A DNA stretch of 30,674 nucleotides from Candidatus Peregrinibacteria bacterium CG_4_10_14_0_2_um_filter_43_11. GTDB lineage: Bacteria; Patescibacteriota; Gracilibacteria; UM-FILTER-43-11. The stretch is from positions 1 through 30,674 of the forward strand of contig PFOK01000134.1 in NCBI GenBank assembly GCA_002792495.1, read 5' to 3'. Each line of letters begins with the position of its first letter. Position 1 is the stretch's first letter. The position numbers and the translations under genes were made by a program. The notes beneath the pieces are model-generated. The model saw only the letters and a list, made by a program, of their open reading frames with translations. It was not told the DNA's origin and did no database searches. Positions 23,702-30,674 of this stretch are shown piece after piece.

Positions 23702-24967
23702 CTAATAGTGTAATAATTTTTTAAAGTGATCTTCATCATCATAAGGTCCGATGATTGCCAATCTTAGCGCGTCTTCCCGGAACAACCGCTGACTGACTTT
23801 CAGGATATCGGCCGCCTTTACGGCATCAATTTTTTTCAGAATCGTGTCCACCCCATCAATCGTTGGGTAAAGCAGGAGTTGTTTCCCCATCATGTGCGCG
23901 TATTCTTCGCTGTCTTCCAAGTGCAATACGATCTTGCCCTTCATGAATTCTTTGCCTTTCGTCAGCTCTTCTTCGCTGACTTCGGTTTCCATGATTTTTT
24001 TATACTCGAGCAAAATCGCCTCAATCGCCAAATCGATCCGGCTCAAATCGACGCCGGCGGAAGTGGAAATGGCTCCGGTATCCGTGTAATCGTCGGTATT
24101 CGTGCGGATATAATAGCACAGCCCTTTGGCCTCACGGACGTTTAAAAACATGCGTGAACTCATGTTTCCCCCTAAAATCACACTCAGTAATTTTTCCGCG
24201 TATTCATCAGGATCGAGTGCCGGCAACGCTTCGGCTCCTAAAATCAAGTGGGCCTGTTCGGTCTTCTTTTTCTGAAGCTTCACGCGATTGTCTGACTCGT
24301 GTTTTTGATACGGCAGATAATCGATGGAGTGCGTGCCCTCTGTGAATGTAAAATACTTTTCCGCCAACTGAAGAGACTCCCCGTGAGTGATATCCCCCGC
24401 CACACTGATGATGGTGTTGTCTGGTGTGTAAAGTGCGTGTTTGTAATCCAAAAATTGCCGGCGTTTCAGATTTTTTATCACTTCTTTGGTTCCTATCTGA
24501 TCCCAGCCCATCGGCTGATCGCCGAACATGAGGCTTTCAAAATCCCACCCCACTTGGTACATGGGGGTGTCTTGATACATATTGTACTCCTCCAGAATCA
24601 CACCCCGCTCTTTCTCAATTTCCTCTTCGGCAAAAGCCGCGTGAATCATCATGTCTCCCAACACATCAAACGCCACTTCTTTTTGATGAGAAGCCAACTT
24701 CACATAATATCCCGCGTATTCCTTTCCTGTGAAAGCGTTGAAATCCCCTCCCACTCCATCGATAGCGCTGGCGACCTGCACGGCATTTTTAAAACGCTGT
24801 GCCCCCTTAAAAAACATGTGTTCCAAAAAATGCGAGATCCCGTTGATGTCGCGGGTTTCATAGCGAGAGCCCGCTCCGGCTAAAACAAGCACGGTGACCG
24901 ATTTGGTTCCCTCAATGGGGGTGGTAATTACCTTGAGACCATTTTTTAAGGATGAAGAATGATGCAT
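23702..24967 (-). CDS. M16-family zinc metallopeptidase (PqqL/YmxG-like)
   Basis: This 421-residue protein has the inverted zinc motif H-F-L-E-H (46-50) within GISHFLEHMFFKG, and the distal Glu ligand near ERGVILEEYNMYQD (about 126-127). The C-terminal half has the usual second M16 domain with the LSVILGGNMSSRMFLNVREAKG region, including the R-E-x-x-G-L-C-Y signature. Members are homodimeric peptidases that degrade or process peptides, often adjacent to core genes in bacteria. No signal peptide is visible, so it is likely cytoplasmic. A sigma70-type promoter precedes it on the far side of the AT-rich gap. Confidence 0.95.
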   Translation of the reverse strand: MHHSSSLKNGLKVITTPIEGTKSVTVLVLAGAGSRYETRDINGISHFLEHMFFKGAQRFKNAVQVASAIDGVGGDFNAFTGKEYAGYYVKLASHQKEVAFDVLGDMMIHAAFAEEEIEKERGVILEEYNMYQDTPMYQVGWDFESLMFGDQPMGWDQIGTKEVIKNLKRRQFLDYKHALYTPDNTIISVAGDITHGESLQLAEKYFTFTEGTHSIDYLPYQKHESDNRVKLQKKKTEQAHLILGAEALPALDPDEYAEKLLSVILGGNMSSRMFLNVREAKGLCYYIRTNTDDYTDTGAISTSAGVDLSRIDLAIEAILLEYKKIMETEVSEEELTKGKEFMKGKIVLHLEDSEEYAHMMGKQLLLYPTIDGVDTILKKIDAVKAADILKVSQRLFREDALRLAIIGPYDDEDHFKKLLHY

Positions 24968-25007
24968 GATGATTCGTTAATTAATTTTAATAGATGATGC
25001 GAAAAGG

Positions 25008-25036
25008 AGCATACCGAAAAAACAATGGCGTGACAA
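25008..25036 (-). promoter_or_regulatory. Promoter of the M16 peptidase gene
   Basis: On the minus strand TTGTCA (plus 25031-25036) and TATGCT (25008-25013) are 17 nt apart, placing the start near 25001 and a leader of about 34 nt. Confidence 0.55.
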
Positions 25037-25206
25037 GTCAGCGCTGATTTTCAAATTTTACGAGCATGGGGGTGACATTTTTATAATGGATAAGAACGGT
25101 GGAATTTTTATTTAATTACGAACTACTTTCTTAACGATGCAATTCCTTTTTTATCCTTTTTATCAAAGGGGTTTTTAGATGTTTTTTGGCTTATAAAACA
25201 CTTTTT

Positions 25207-25392
25207 TGTTCAAAAAATGTATGCAGTTATGAACACAATTTTTACCATTATAAAAAATAATATCACAAAAGTTGTTGACCAAATTTTGTATACGGTTTAG
25301 ATTGTGTGTGTAAGCGAAAAAATAGAAAATAAAAAAAGTATTTATGAACATTTTGCGCACAAGTTTTGCACAGTTTTTGCACAGTTTGAACA
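25207..25392. repeat. Cluster of TTWTGMACA nonamers (DnaA-box-like)
   Basis: TTATGAACA occurs at 25227-25235 and 25342-25350, and TTTTGCACA at 25364-25372 and 25375-25383. Related forms lie at 25351-25361, at 25385-25392 and, on the minus strand, at 25207-25215. TTTTGCACA and TTATGAACA each differ by one base from the DnaA consensus TTATNCACA. The right half is a tandem array with a period of about 11 nt just before rsmH. They may bind DnaA or another regulator. Confidence 0.45.
25275..25303 (+). promoter_or_regulatory. Promoter of rsmH-ftsL
   Basis: TTGACC (25275-25280), a 17-nt spacer and TAGATT (25298-25303) give a good sigma70-type promoter. The leader would be about 118 nt and would contain the tandem nonamers. 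Confidence 0.55.
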
Positions 25393-25427
25393 AAAAAATT
25401 GACCTCATTGCCTCATGACGGTTTTTT

Positions 25428-26357
25428 ATGATCCCTCTTTACAACCATATCCCCGTTTTACTTCAGGAAACACTTGCTCATTTAAACCTTAGGACAGGAC
25501 ATTGTGTGATCGATTGCACATTAGGCCTTGGGGGCCATAGCTCATTTATTTTAAAGACTATCGGCCCCCAAGGAAAGTTAATGGCCTTTGAGCAGGATGC
25601 CGACAACTTAAAGGAAGCCAAAAAACGATTAAACGCTTTTGATACGCAAATCATTTATGTTCACGACAACTTTGAGCGTCTCGCGGAGATGGTGAAACAA
25701 TATGATTTTCGTCCTCACGCTATTTTGTTTGATCTTGGGCTTTCATCACCTCATGTAGAGCACCCCGAACGCGGTTTTTCTTTCAAATCGGATGGGCCGC
25801 TTGACATGCGTTTTGACCAGCGAAACCCTCTGACCGCGGAACATATTGTGAACGGTTATAACGAAAAGGAGTTGGCGGACATTCTGTTTTATTATGGTGA
25901 CGAAACACGTTCCCGCCTGATCGCAAAGAAAATTGTGGAATTCCGCAGAAAGAAACGGATCAAAACAACGCTCGCACTCGCGGATCTGATTCAATCCCTT
26001 TTTAAAGGGCGTGCCAAAATGCACCCCGCCACTCAGACTTTTCAGGCACTTCGTATCGCGGTTAATCGGGAGCTTGATGTGCTCGAAAAAGCACTTGATG
26101 ACGCCATTAATTCACTCCTTCCCGGAGGCCGAATCGCCGTCATTTCTTATCATTCGCTTGAAGACCGCATCACCAAACAAAAATTCCGTTATTACACACA
26201 AGAATGTATCTGTCCAAAGGAATTGCCAATATGTCAATGTAATTTTGAGAAAAAGCTTTATATCTTAACAAAAAAACCTATAATACCTTCAGGTATTGAG
26301 GTTTCCGACAACCCCCGATCGCGAAGTGCGAAACTGCGGGTTGCCGAGCGCCTATGA
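25428..26357 (+). CDS. rsmH: 16S rRNA (cytosine-1402-N4)-methyltransferase
   Basis: RsmH (MraW) methylates N4 of C1402 in the 30S decoding centre using SAM. At 309 residues it is of normal length. It shows the NHIPVLLQETLAHL start, the SAM-binding DCTLGLGGHS, the long family signature FDLGLSSPHVEHPERGFSF with PLDMRFD, the ATQTFQALRIAVNRELD segment, and the C-terminal VISYHSLEDR motif. It is the first gene of a reduced division cluster; its TGA overlaps the ATG of the ftsL-like gene (ATGA), so translational coupling is likely. mraZ, which often precedes it, is absent. Confidence 0.97.
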   Translation: MIPLYNHIPVLLQETLAHLNLRTGHCVIDCTLGLGGHSSFILKTIGPQGKLMAFEQDADNLKEAKKRLNAFDTQIIYVHDNFERLAEMVKQYDFRPHAILFDLGLSSPHVEHPERGFSFKSDGPLDMRFDQRNPLTAEHIVNGYNEKELADILFYYGDETRSRLIAKKIVEFRRKKRIKTTLALADLIQSLFKGRAKMHPATQTFQALRIAVNRELDVLEKALDDAINSLLPGGRIAVISYHSLEDRITKQKFRYYTQECICPKELPICQCNFEKKLYILTKKPIIPSGIEVSDNPRSRSAKLRVAERL

Positions 26358-26740
26358 TCAACCTCAATCAACCGCTACAGGCCCAGAAAACAGCTGTTTT
26401 ATCTATTCAGCATAACCCTTTTGTTAGCGTGCAAAGAAGACCGTTGTCACAAAAAATTGAGGTTGGAGTTACATCCCTTGTGTTTGTAATTGTTGTGCTT
26501 GTCAGCATGATCAGTTTGGTGTATTTGGCTCACGCCAATCGCAATGCCACCAAGGGGTACGCCCTAAAAACGCTCGAATTACAGCGTTCTAAATTGGTGA
26601 TGGAAAATGAAGTATGGGATATGGAAATCGCCAAGGTCAAATCTTTGAACACCTTGCAAAACGACCCAAAAATTCTTTCTATGGTCAAGGCCACTCAACC
26701 CCTTTATGTACGAGGAGATACGGCAATTGCCTCACGATAA
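26354..26740 (+). CDS. FtsL-like septum protein (putative)
   Basis: The 128-residue protein has a cytoplasmic N-terminus of about 36 residues, one membrane helix (37-59) and a predicted coiled coil outside (about 66-100, with LELQRSKLVMENEVWDMEIAKV). That topology and its position directly after rsmH with a 4-nt overlap match FtsL, which with FtsB and FtsQ licenses septal peptidoglycan synthesis. Sequence alone is too variable in this family to prove it. Unlike most dcw clusters, no ftsI or mur genes follow; the next gene is alr. Confidence 0.6.
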   Translation: MINLNQPLQAQKTAVLSIQHNPFVSVQRRPLSQKIEVGVTSLVFVIVVLVSMISLVYLAHANRNATKGYALKTLELQRSKLVMENEVWDMEIAKVKSLNTLQNDPKILSMVKATQPLYVRGDTAIASR

Positions 26741-26895
26741 TCAGTGCGGCAGTGCACGGTGCGACAGAGAGGAGTTTTTTTGATACAATTCGTAATAATC
26801 AGTGCGACCCGCCTGAACGGAACGGGCAGGCAGTGCGCAGTGTGACAGTATGTTTTTATTATCTGCCGCACAGTAGCACTGCGTACTGTAGTACT
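26741..26895. repeat. Hairpin repeat family, copy 1 (bipartite)
   Basis: The ftsL-alr gap begins with CAGTGC-type units at 26742-26765, then a larger copy from 26800 to 26895. In the latter, CAGTGCGCAGTG (26831-26842) pairs with CACTGCGTACTG (26877-26888) with one G-U wobble. The right end, CTGTAGTAC, stops a few bases before the alr ATG. A separate small insert with GCCTG/CAGGC arms splits the left arm. Confidence 0.75.
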
Positions 26896-26897
26896 AT

Positions 26898-28025
26898 ATG
26901 GAACTGACGTGGATCGAAATCTCAAAATCGGCCTTAATCCATAATCTGAAAATTTTCAGGGATTTGATTGGTGACGATGTGATTTTGGCACCTGCCGTAA
27001 AAGCCAACGCGTACGGACACGGGCTGGTTGAATGTGCGCGGGTGTTGAGTGAGAATGGAGCGGATTATTTGTGTGTAGACGCGATTTATGAGGCGGTAGC
27101 GATTCGAAAGGCTACAATAAAAACACCCCTCTTGATTCTTGGACACACTCCCCTGTCTCAACTGGAGGATGCCACAAAGCTCAATTGTGATTTAGTGGTC
27201 TATAATAAGGAAACGATTCAACGGCTTTCAAAAATCAATCGACCTGTCAATCTTCACTTAAAAATCGAAACGGGTACAAATCGTCAGGGAATAGCCATCG
27301 AAGAATTGGATTCTCTCCTGAGTCTTATTAAGCATCATTCTCATCTTAAATTGATGGGGACTTCCACGCATTTCGCGAATATCGAAGACCGGATCAATCA
27401 TCAGTATGCCTTGCGTCAACTGGAGATTTTTAACGAGGCCATTGCCCTGATGGAGATGAACGGATGTGCCCCGTTATACCGACATTGCGCCAATACCGCC
27501 GCCACGATACTTCTGCCGGAAGCGCGCTTTAATTTTGTGCGTACCGGAATTGGAAATTACGGATTGTGGCCGAGTGTTAAAACCAAAAAAGCGGTCAAAC
27601 ATTCCGGCATGAACATTGCCCTACAACCCGTTTTGACTTGGAAAACGATTGTCGCTCAGGTGAAAAAGGTTAAAAAAGGTGCGTTGGTAGGCTACGGTTG
27701 TACGCATGAAATGCCACACGCGGGACGCATTGTTGTATTGCCCGTGGGTTATTATGACGGATATGTTCGCGCCATGGGGAACAAAGGATATGTGTTGATC
27801 CGCGGGAAAAAAGCGCCGGTGATCGGCCGTATTTGTATGAATATGTTCATGGCGGACGTCTCCGCCATTCCGAAAGTAAAACCGGAGGATGAAGTGGTAT
27901 TGCTTGGTACACAAGGCGACGAAAAAATCACCGCGGAACAAATGGCGAAATGGACAAAAACGATCAACTACGAAGTACCGACGCGAATTAATGAACGAAT
28001 TCCAAGAGTGGTAATTAATTCTTGA
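26898..28025 (+). CDS. alr: Alanine racemase
   Basis: This PLP enzyme interconverts L- and D-alanine for peptidoglycan. The 375-residue chain has the PLP-lysine segment AVKANAYGHG (Lys 35) and a RTGIGNYGLWPS stretch for the phosphate-binding region. It also has VGYGCTH with the likely catalytic Tyr of the second domain, PVGYYDGY and GRICMNMFMADVS. The C-terminal INYEVPTRINERIPR motif completes the beta domain. Length and motifs are typical. The start codon directly follows a hairpin repeat, so folding of the leader could affect initiation. No Shine-Dalgarno motif. Confidence 0.97.
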   Translation: MELTWIEISKSALIHNLKIFRDLIGDDVILAPAVKANAYGHGLVECARVLSENGADYLCVDAIYEAVAIRKATIKTPLLILGHTPLSQLEDATKLNCDLVVYNKETIQRLSKINRPVNLHLKIETGTNRQGIAIEELDSLLSLIKHHSHLKLMGTSTHFANIEDRINHQYALRQLEIFNEAIALMEMNGCAPLYRHCANTAATILLPEARFNFVRTGIGNYGLWPSVKTKKAVKHSGMNIALQPVLTWKTIVAQVKKVKKGALVGYGCTHEMPHAGRIVVLPVGYYDGYVRAMGNKGYVLIRGKKAPVIGRICMNMFMADVSAIPKVKPEDEVVLLGTQGDEKITAEQMAKWTKTINYEVPTRINERIPRVVINS

Positions 28026-28094
28026 GTGCGACAGTTCACAGTACGACAGTGCTACAGCAAAAAATACTGTCGCACTGCGTACTGTAGCACTGTT
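28026..28094. repeat. Hairpin repeat family, copy 2
   Basis: CAGTACG-A-CAGTGC-TA-CAG on the left pairs with CTGTCGCACTGCGTACTG on the right with one bulge and one mismatch, around a loop containing CAAAAAATA. Outer ACAGT/ACTGT units extend the stem. It starts right after the alr stop codon and could also stop transcription. Confidence 0.75.
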
Positions 28095-28107
28095 ATCTTG
28101 AAATAAA

Positions 28108-28136
28108 TTGTCTTCATAAAAAAAAACGAGTAGAAT
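28108..28136 (+). promoter_or_regulatory. Promoter of gdhA
   Basis: TTGTCT (28108-28113) and TAGAAT (28131-28136) are 17 nt apart. Start near 28143 leaves a leader of about 33 nt. It begins just after hairpin repeat copy 2. Confidence 0.55.
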
Positions 28137-28175
28137 GGGAATGTTTTGTAAATTTACCCTCTAATTTTTACTAAA

Positions 28176-29441
28176 ATGAGTTTTTACGAAAATACTTTAA
28201 AAAATATGCAGAAGGCCGCCAAGATCATGAATCTGGATCCTGAGGCGCTTGAGGTTCTTTCTAAACCTCAAAAGACATTGATCGTTTCTTTACCCGTTCG
28301 TATGGACGATGGCACATTAAAAGTTTTTGAAGGATTCCGTGTCCAACATTCTGAATTACGTGGGCCTTTTAAAGGCGGTATTCGCTATCTTGCCGAAGTG
28401 GATTTGGATGAAATCAAAGCGCTTGCAACCGAAATGAGCTTTAAATGTGCCGTAGTGGGCATCCCCTATGGCGGAGGAAAAGGAGGCGTTAAATGCAATG
28501 CGAAAGAGCTTTCTCAGGGGGAACTGGAACGCGTGACCCGCAAATATGTTCAAGCCATTTATCAGATCATCGGGCCGGAGCACGACATTTCCGCACCGGA
28601 CATGTACACCAACGGGCAAATCATGGCATGGTTTATGGATGAATACAGCCGATTGGTGAACAAATACCAACCCGGTGTGGTGACCGGCAAACCGATTGAA
28701 GTGGGAGGATCGCTCGGACGCAATACCGCGACTGCGCAAGGAGGCACTTATGTTTTACAGGAATACATGAAACTTCATGACATGAAACCGGAATCCACTA
28801 AGGTGATCGTTCAGGGGTTTGGCAACGCGGGTAGTTTTGCGGCTGAAATCCTTCATGGATTAGGATTCACCGTCATGGGGTTAAGTGATTCAAAGGCCGG
28901 AGTGTATAACGAAAACGGTCTTGATCCCGCCGGCGTGATGGAGCACAAAAAAAAGACCGGAAGTGTTTCCGGATTTTCGGGTGCAACAAGCGTGACTAAT
29001 GCTGAACTTTTAGAAAAACCTTGTGATGTTTTGGTGCTGGCCGCGATGGAAAATCAAGTGAATGATAAGAACATGATGAACATCAAAGCCAAAGTTATTT
29101 TAGAACTCGCCAACGGACCTACAACTGCTGAAGCCGACGAATACCTGAGCGGACAAGGTGTAGTGGTTATCCCCGATATTCTTGCCAATGCCGGCGGTGT
29201 GACCGTGTCTTACTTTGAATGGCTTCAGAACCAACAGTCTTATTACTGGCCATTGGAAGAGATTCAGACCAAGTTGAAACGCGTGATGGTGGAATCGTCT
29301 CAGCGGGTTCTTGACATTCAAAAAGAACACCACTGCACCATGCGTCAGGCCGCTTACATCTCCGCATTCGATCGCATGGCAAAAGCGCTCAAACTGCGTG
29401 GCTCCGGTGCGAATTTGTTGTGCAAGGTTTATAATCACTAA
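28176..29441 (+). CDS. gdhA: Glutamate dehydrogenase (Glu/Leu/Phe/Val dehydrogenase family)
   Basis: The enzyme reversibly deaminates glutamate to 2-oxoglutarate. The 421-residue chain has GPFKGGIR (63-70), FKCAVVGIPYGGGKGGV (89-105) with the catalytic Lys 102, a PDMYTNG loop, and GGSLGRNTATAQGG leading into the coenzyme domain with the GFGNAGS dinucleotide loop. Then come VLVLAAMENQ and the NGPTTAEAD motif of the family, and ILANAGGVTVSYFEW. The length is that of hexameric bacterial/archaeal NAD(P) enzymes. Coenzyme preference and leucine/phenylalanine versus glutamate specificity are not decided by sequence. It lies between two hairpin repeats. Confidence 0.94.
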   Translation: MSFYENTLKNMQKAAKIMNLDPEALEVLSKPQKTLIVSLPVRMDDGTLKVFEGFRVQHSELRGPFKGGIRYLAEVDLDEIKALATEMSFKCAVVGIPYGGGKGGVKCNAKELSQGELERVTRKYVQAIYQIIGPEHDISAPDMYTNGQIMAWFMDEYSRLVNKYQPGVVTGKPIEVGGSLGRNTATAQGGTYVLQEYMKLHDMKPESTKVIVQGFGNAGSFAAEILHGLGFTVMGLSDSKAGVYNENGLDPAGVMEHKKKTGSVSGFSGATSVTNAELLEKPCDVLVLAAMENQVNDKNMMNIKAKVILELANGPTTAEADEYLSGQGVVVIPDILANAGGVTVSYFEWLQNQQSYYWPLEEIQTKLKRVMVESSQRVLDIQKEHHCTMRQAAYISAFDRMAKALKLRGSGANLLCKVYNH

Positions 29442-29447
29442 TTTTAT

Positions 29448-29513
29448 CAGTGCGACAGTGCACAGTGCGGCAGTATTTTTTCTGTAGCACTGTAGCACTG
29501 CGCACTGTAGTAC
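29448..29513. repeat. Hairpin repeat family, copy 3
   Basis: Three tandem CAGTGC units (29448-29475) face TAGCACTG units in the right arm (29482-29513) across a TTTTTT loop. The right end CTGTAGTAC is identical to the end of copy 1, and again the downstream ATG follows within a few bases (yqeY at 29517). Confidence 0.75.
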
Positions 29514-29516
29514 CGT

Positions 29517-29957
29517 ATGTTAAAAGAACAAATTATTGCCGACCTGACCGCCGCCATGAAGGCGCGGGACGAGCTGACGCTTAGCACCCTTCGCATGCTC
29601 AAAGCGGAAATAATGAAATACGAAGTGAGTGGCGCGGATAAAGTGGTGACCGATGAGATTGTGATCGACTTGGTTAAAAAAGGAATCAAACAACGCCGTG
29701 AAGCCGCGGAAGGTTTTGAAAAAGGAGGAAACTTAACCGCCAAAGACAAAGAACTTGCTGAAATCACGATTCTTGAAAAATACATGCCACAGCAGATGGG
29801 TGAGGATCAAGTGAAAGCAATTGTGCAGGAAGTTGTCACTGAAATGAATGCCACCACCGCTGATTTTGGAAAAGTGATGGGTGCCGCCATGGGCAAACTG
29901 AAAGGCCGGGCGGATGGAAATGTGGTGAGTAAAGTGGTTAAGGAAGTGTTGACTTAA
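29517..29957 (+). CDS. yqeY: GatB/YqeY-domain protein
   Basis: The 146-residue protein is a stand-alone YqeY: a helical N-terminal domain with the AMKARDELTLSTLRMLKAEI signature (13-32), the central KKGIKQRREAAEGFEKGG segment, and a C-terminal domain with EKYMPQQM and DFGKVMGAAM-KLKGRADGN. The fold is shared with the tail of GatB, which contacts tRNA in the amidotransferase; the role of stand-alone members is poorly known. It precedes a NYN gene by 9 bp, so the two are likely cotranscribed. Its start abuts hairpin repeat copy 3. Confidence 0.93.
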   Translation: MLKEQIIADLTAAMKARDELTLSTLRMLKAEIMKYEVSGADKVVTDEIVIDLVKKGIKQRREAAEGFEKGGNLTAKDKELAEITILEKYMPQQMGEDQVKAIVQEVVTEMNATTADFGKVMGAAMGKLKGRADGNVVSKVVKEVLT

Positions 29958-29966
29958 TTTTATCTA

Positions 29967-30473
29967 ATGAGAAATATCGCTTACATTGATGGGCAGAATC
30001 TTCACCTTGGAACGATGGAAAACAATTGGAGTGTTGATTACAAAAAATTTCGAATCTATTTGCGCGATAAATACAAGGTAGAGGAGGCTTATTATTTCCT
30101 TGGATATATCTCTGAAAACCAGCAAGAACTCTACAAAAGCTTGCAACGCGCAGGTTTTATCCTGATCTTTAAGAATCATAAAGAATCTTTTTTAGGAGAT
30201 AAAAAAGGTAATGTCGATACGGATATTGTTTTTGAAATCATGAAGGCACTCCTTGATGAAGACTTTGACAAGATTGTCTTAATTTCGGGTGATGGAGATT
30301 ATAAGAAAGTTATTGATTATCTCATTGAAAAAGAGAAATTTTCAAAAATTTTATTTCCAAATCAAAAATTTGCCTCCTCTTTATATAGAAAATTGGGGAC
30401 GGAATATTATGATCACCTTGGCAACGAAGAAGTAATGAAAAAAATACAATACAAAAAGAAAAAGACTCCTTAG
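29967..30473 (+). CDS. NYN-domain (PIN-like) putative ribonuclease
   Basis: The 168-residue protein fits the NYN/LabA-like branch of PIN-fold nucleases. It has the first acidic motif YIDGQNL (Asp 8, Asn 11), the middle motif GNVDTDI (Asp 84, Asp 86), and SGDGDY (Asp 109, Asp 111), together forming the usual metal-binding acidic set. These enzymes are thought to cut RNA, and the acidic residues are all kept, so activity is plausible. The Lys-rich C-terminus (KKIQYKKKKTP) could bind nucleic acid. It is the last gene of the plus-strand run. Confidence 0.85.
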   Translation: MRNIAYIDGQNLHLGTMENNWSVDYKKFRIYLRDKYKVEEAYYFLGYISENQQELYKSLQRAGFILIFKNHKESFLGDKKGNVDTDIVFEIMKALLDEDFDKIVLISGDGDYKKVIDYLIEKEKFSKILFPNQKFASSLYRKLGTEYYDHLGNEEVMKKIQYKKKKTP

Positions 30474-30498
30474 GCACCAACACCGTTTGGATTCTTTT

Positions 30499-30553
30499 TC
30501 GTATTAATACGATTCTATTTTAGCAAATTGTACCTGCCATTGTCAATACAATG
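30499..30553. repeat. Palindrome and small hairpin after the NYN gene
   Basis: TCGTATTAATACGA (30499-30512) is a perfect palindrome, and CATTGT-CAAT-ACAATG (30538-30553) a 6-bp hairpin. They lie in the 3' gap and may help end transcription. No strong T-tail follows. Confidence 0.35.
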
Positions 30554-30598
30554 TAGCCGGCGAAGGTTTGACGAATCAGGTGTTGGGGTAAAAAGGGA

Positions 30599-30674
30599 TC
30601 AGGAGTTTTTTTCCTTGAATAAATAATTCACCCATAAATCTTTGCGATACGAAATAAGAAGAATTTCTTGTCCG
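30599..30674 (-). CDS. Possible C-terminal end of a minus-strand gene, cut by the window edge
   Basis: Reading the minus strand from the edge gives 24 residues (ending YLFKEKNS) then TGA. The composition is protein-like, but a second frame is open for a similar distance, so this is weak. No family can be named. Confidence 0.25.
   Translation of the reverse strand, partial: GQEILLISYRKDLWVNYLFKEKNS

Larger units (their letters stand above)
24968..25427. other. AT-rich 460-bp divergent gap
   Basis: Between the M16 gene (minus) and rsmH (plus) there is no credible gene. It contains a promoter for each neighbour and a cluster of DnaA-box-like nonamers, and is markedly richer in A/T than the flanking coding DNA. 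The short hydrophobic minus-strand reading at 25175-25408 is explained by base composition. Confidence 0.7.

Noticed and set aside
25175..25408. 77-codon minus-strand reading in the AT-rich gap
   Set aside because: Composition is Phe/Asn/Lys-rich as expected from AT-rich DNA, it overlaps the rsmH promoter and repeats, and no motif is seen.
13888..29957. UGA recoded as glycine, as in some CPR lineages
   Set aside because: All recognisable genes end normally, with no in-frame TGA inside conserved domains; the TGA in the hydrolase coincides with a frame change, and the GNAT break is TAA.

Overview
The window reads as chromosomal DNA of a Patescibacteria/CPR-type bacterium. A Peregrinibacteria-like lineage is my best guess, and this is inference. 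The support is a mix of small conserved housekeeping genes (alpha2-type glycyl-tRNA synthetase, rsmH, alr, ndk, gdhA, yqeY) with very large secreted proteins of no recognisable overall family, short or absent 5' leaders, and almost no Shine-Dalgarno motifs. The standard stop codons fit every clear gene, so there is no sign of UGA recoding. No tRNA, rRNA, CRISPR array or transposase was recognised.

Left part (1-12.9 kb): a divergent type I 3-dehydroquinate dehydratase (minus strand) is followed by a plus-strand block of four exported proteins. These are a coiled-coil membrane protein, a Gly/Val-rich secreted protein, a putative lipoprotein with Ig-like domains, and a 2446-residue surface protein. 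The last has about 20 tandem beta repeats, two DUF11-like domains, a Gly linker and a C-terminal LAKTG-type sorting signal. The giant gene has its own promoter and a leader holding a perfect 20-bp hairpin. A strong terminator closes the block, followed by a multi-armed palindromic element.

Middle (13-20 kb): a transglutaminase-like protein, glycyl-tRNA synthetase, a higBA toxin-antitoxin pair with its promoter inside an inverted repeat, a GNAT-like gene interrupted by an in-frame TAA, an alpha/beta hydrolase split by a -1 frame change, and a DrrAB-like ABC exporter reading into that hydrolase. A small membrane protein follows.

Right part (20.3-30.7 kb): a secreted SLH-RlpA-CAP-CAP fusion protein, ndk and an M16 peptidase (both minus). 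A 460-bp AT-rich divergent gap with DnaA-box-like repeats comes next, then a plus-strand run: rsmH, an ftsL-like gene, alr, gdhA, yqeY and a NYN-domain gene. Three intergenic gaps in this run carry related hairpin repeats built from CAGTGC/GCACTG units; two of them abut start codons.

The common theme is the cell envelope: peptidoglycan precursors (alr), septation (rsmH, ftsL), wall remodelling and S-layer attachment (SLH-RlpA-CAP), export (ABC) and giant surface display.
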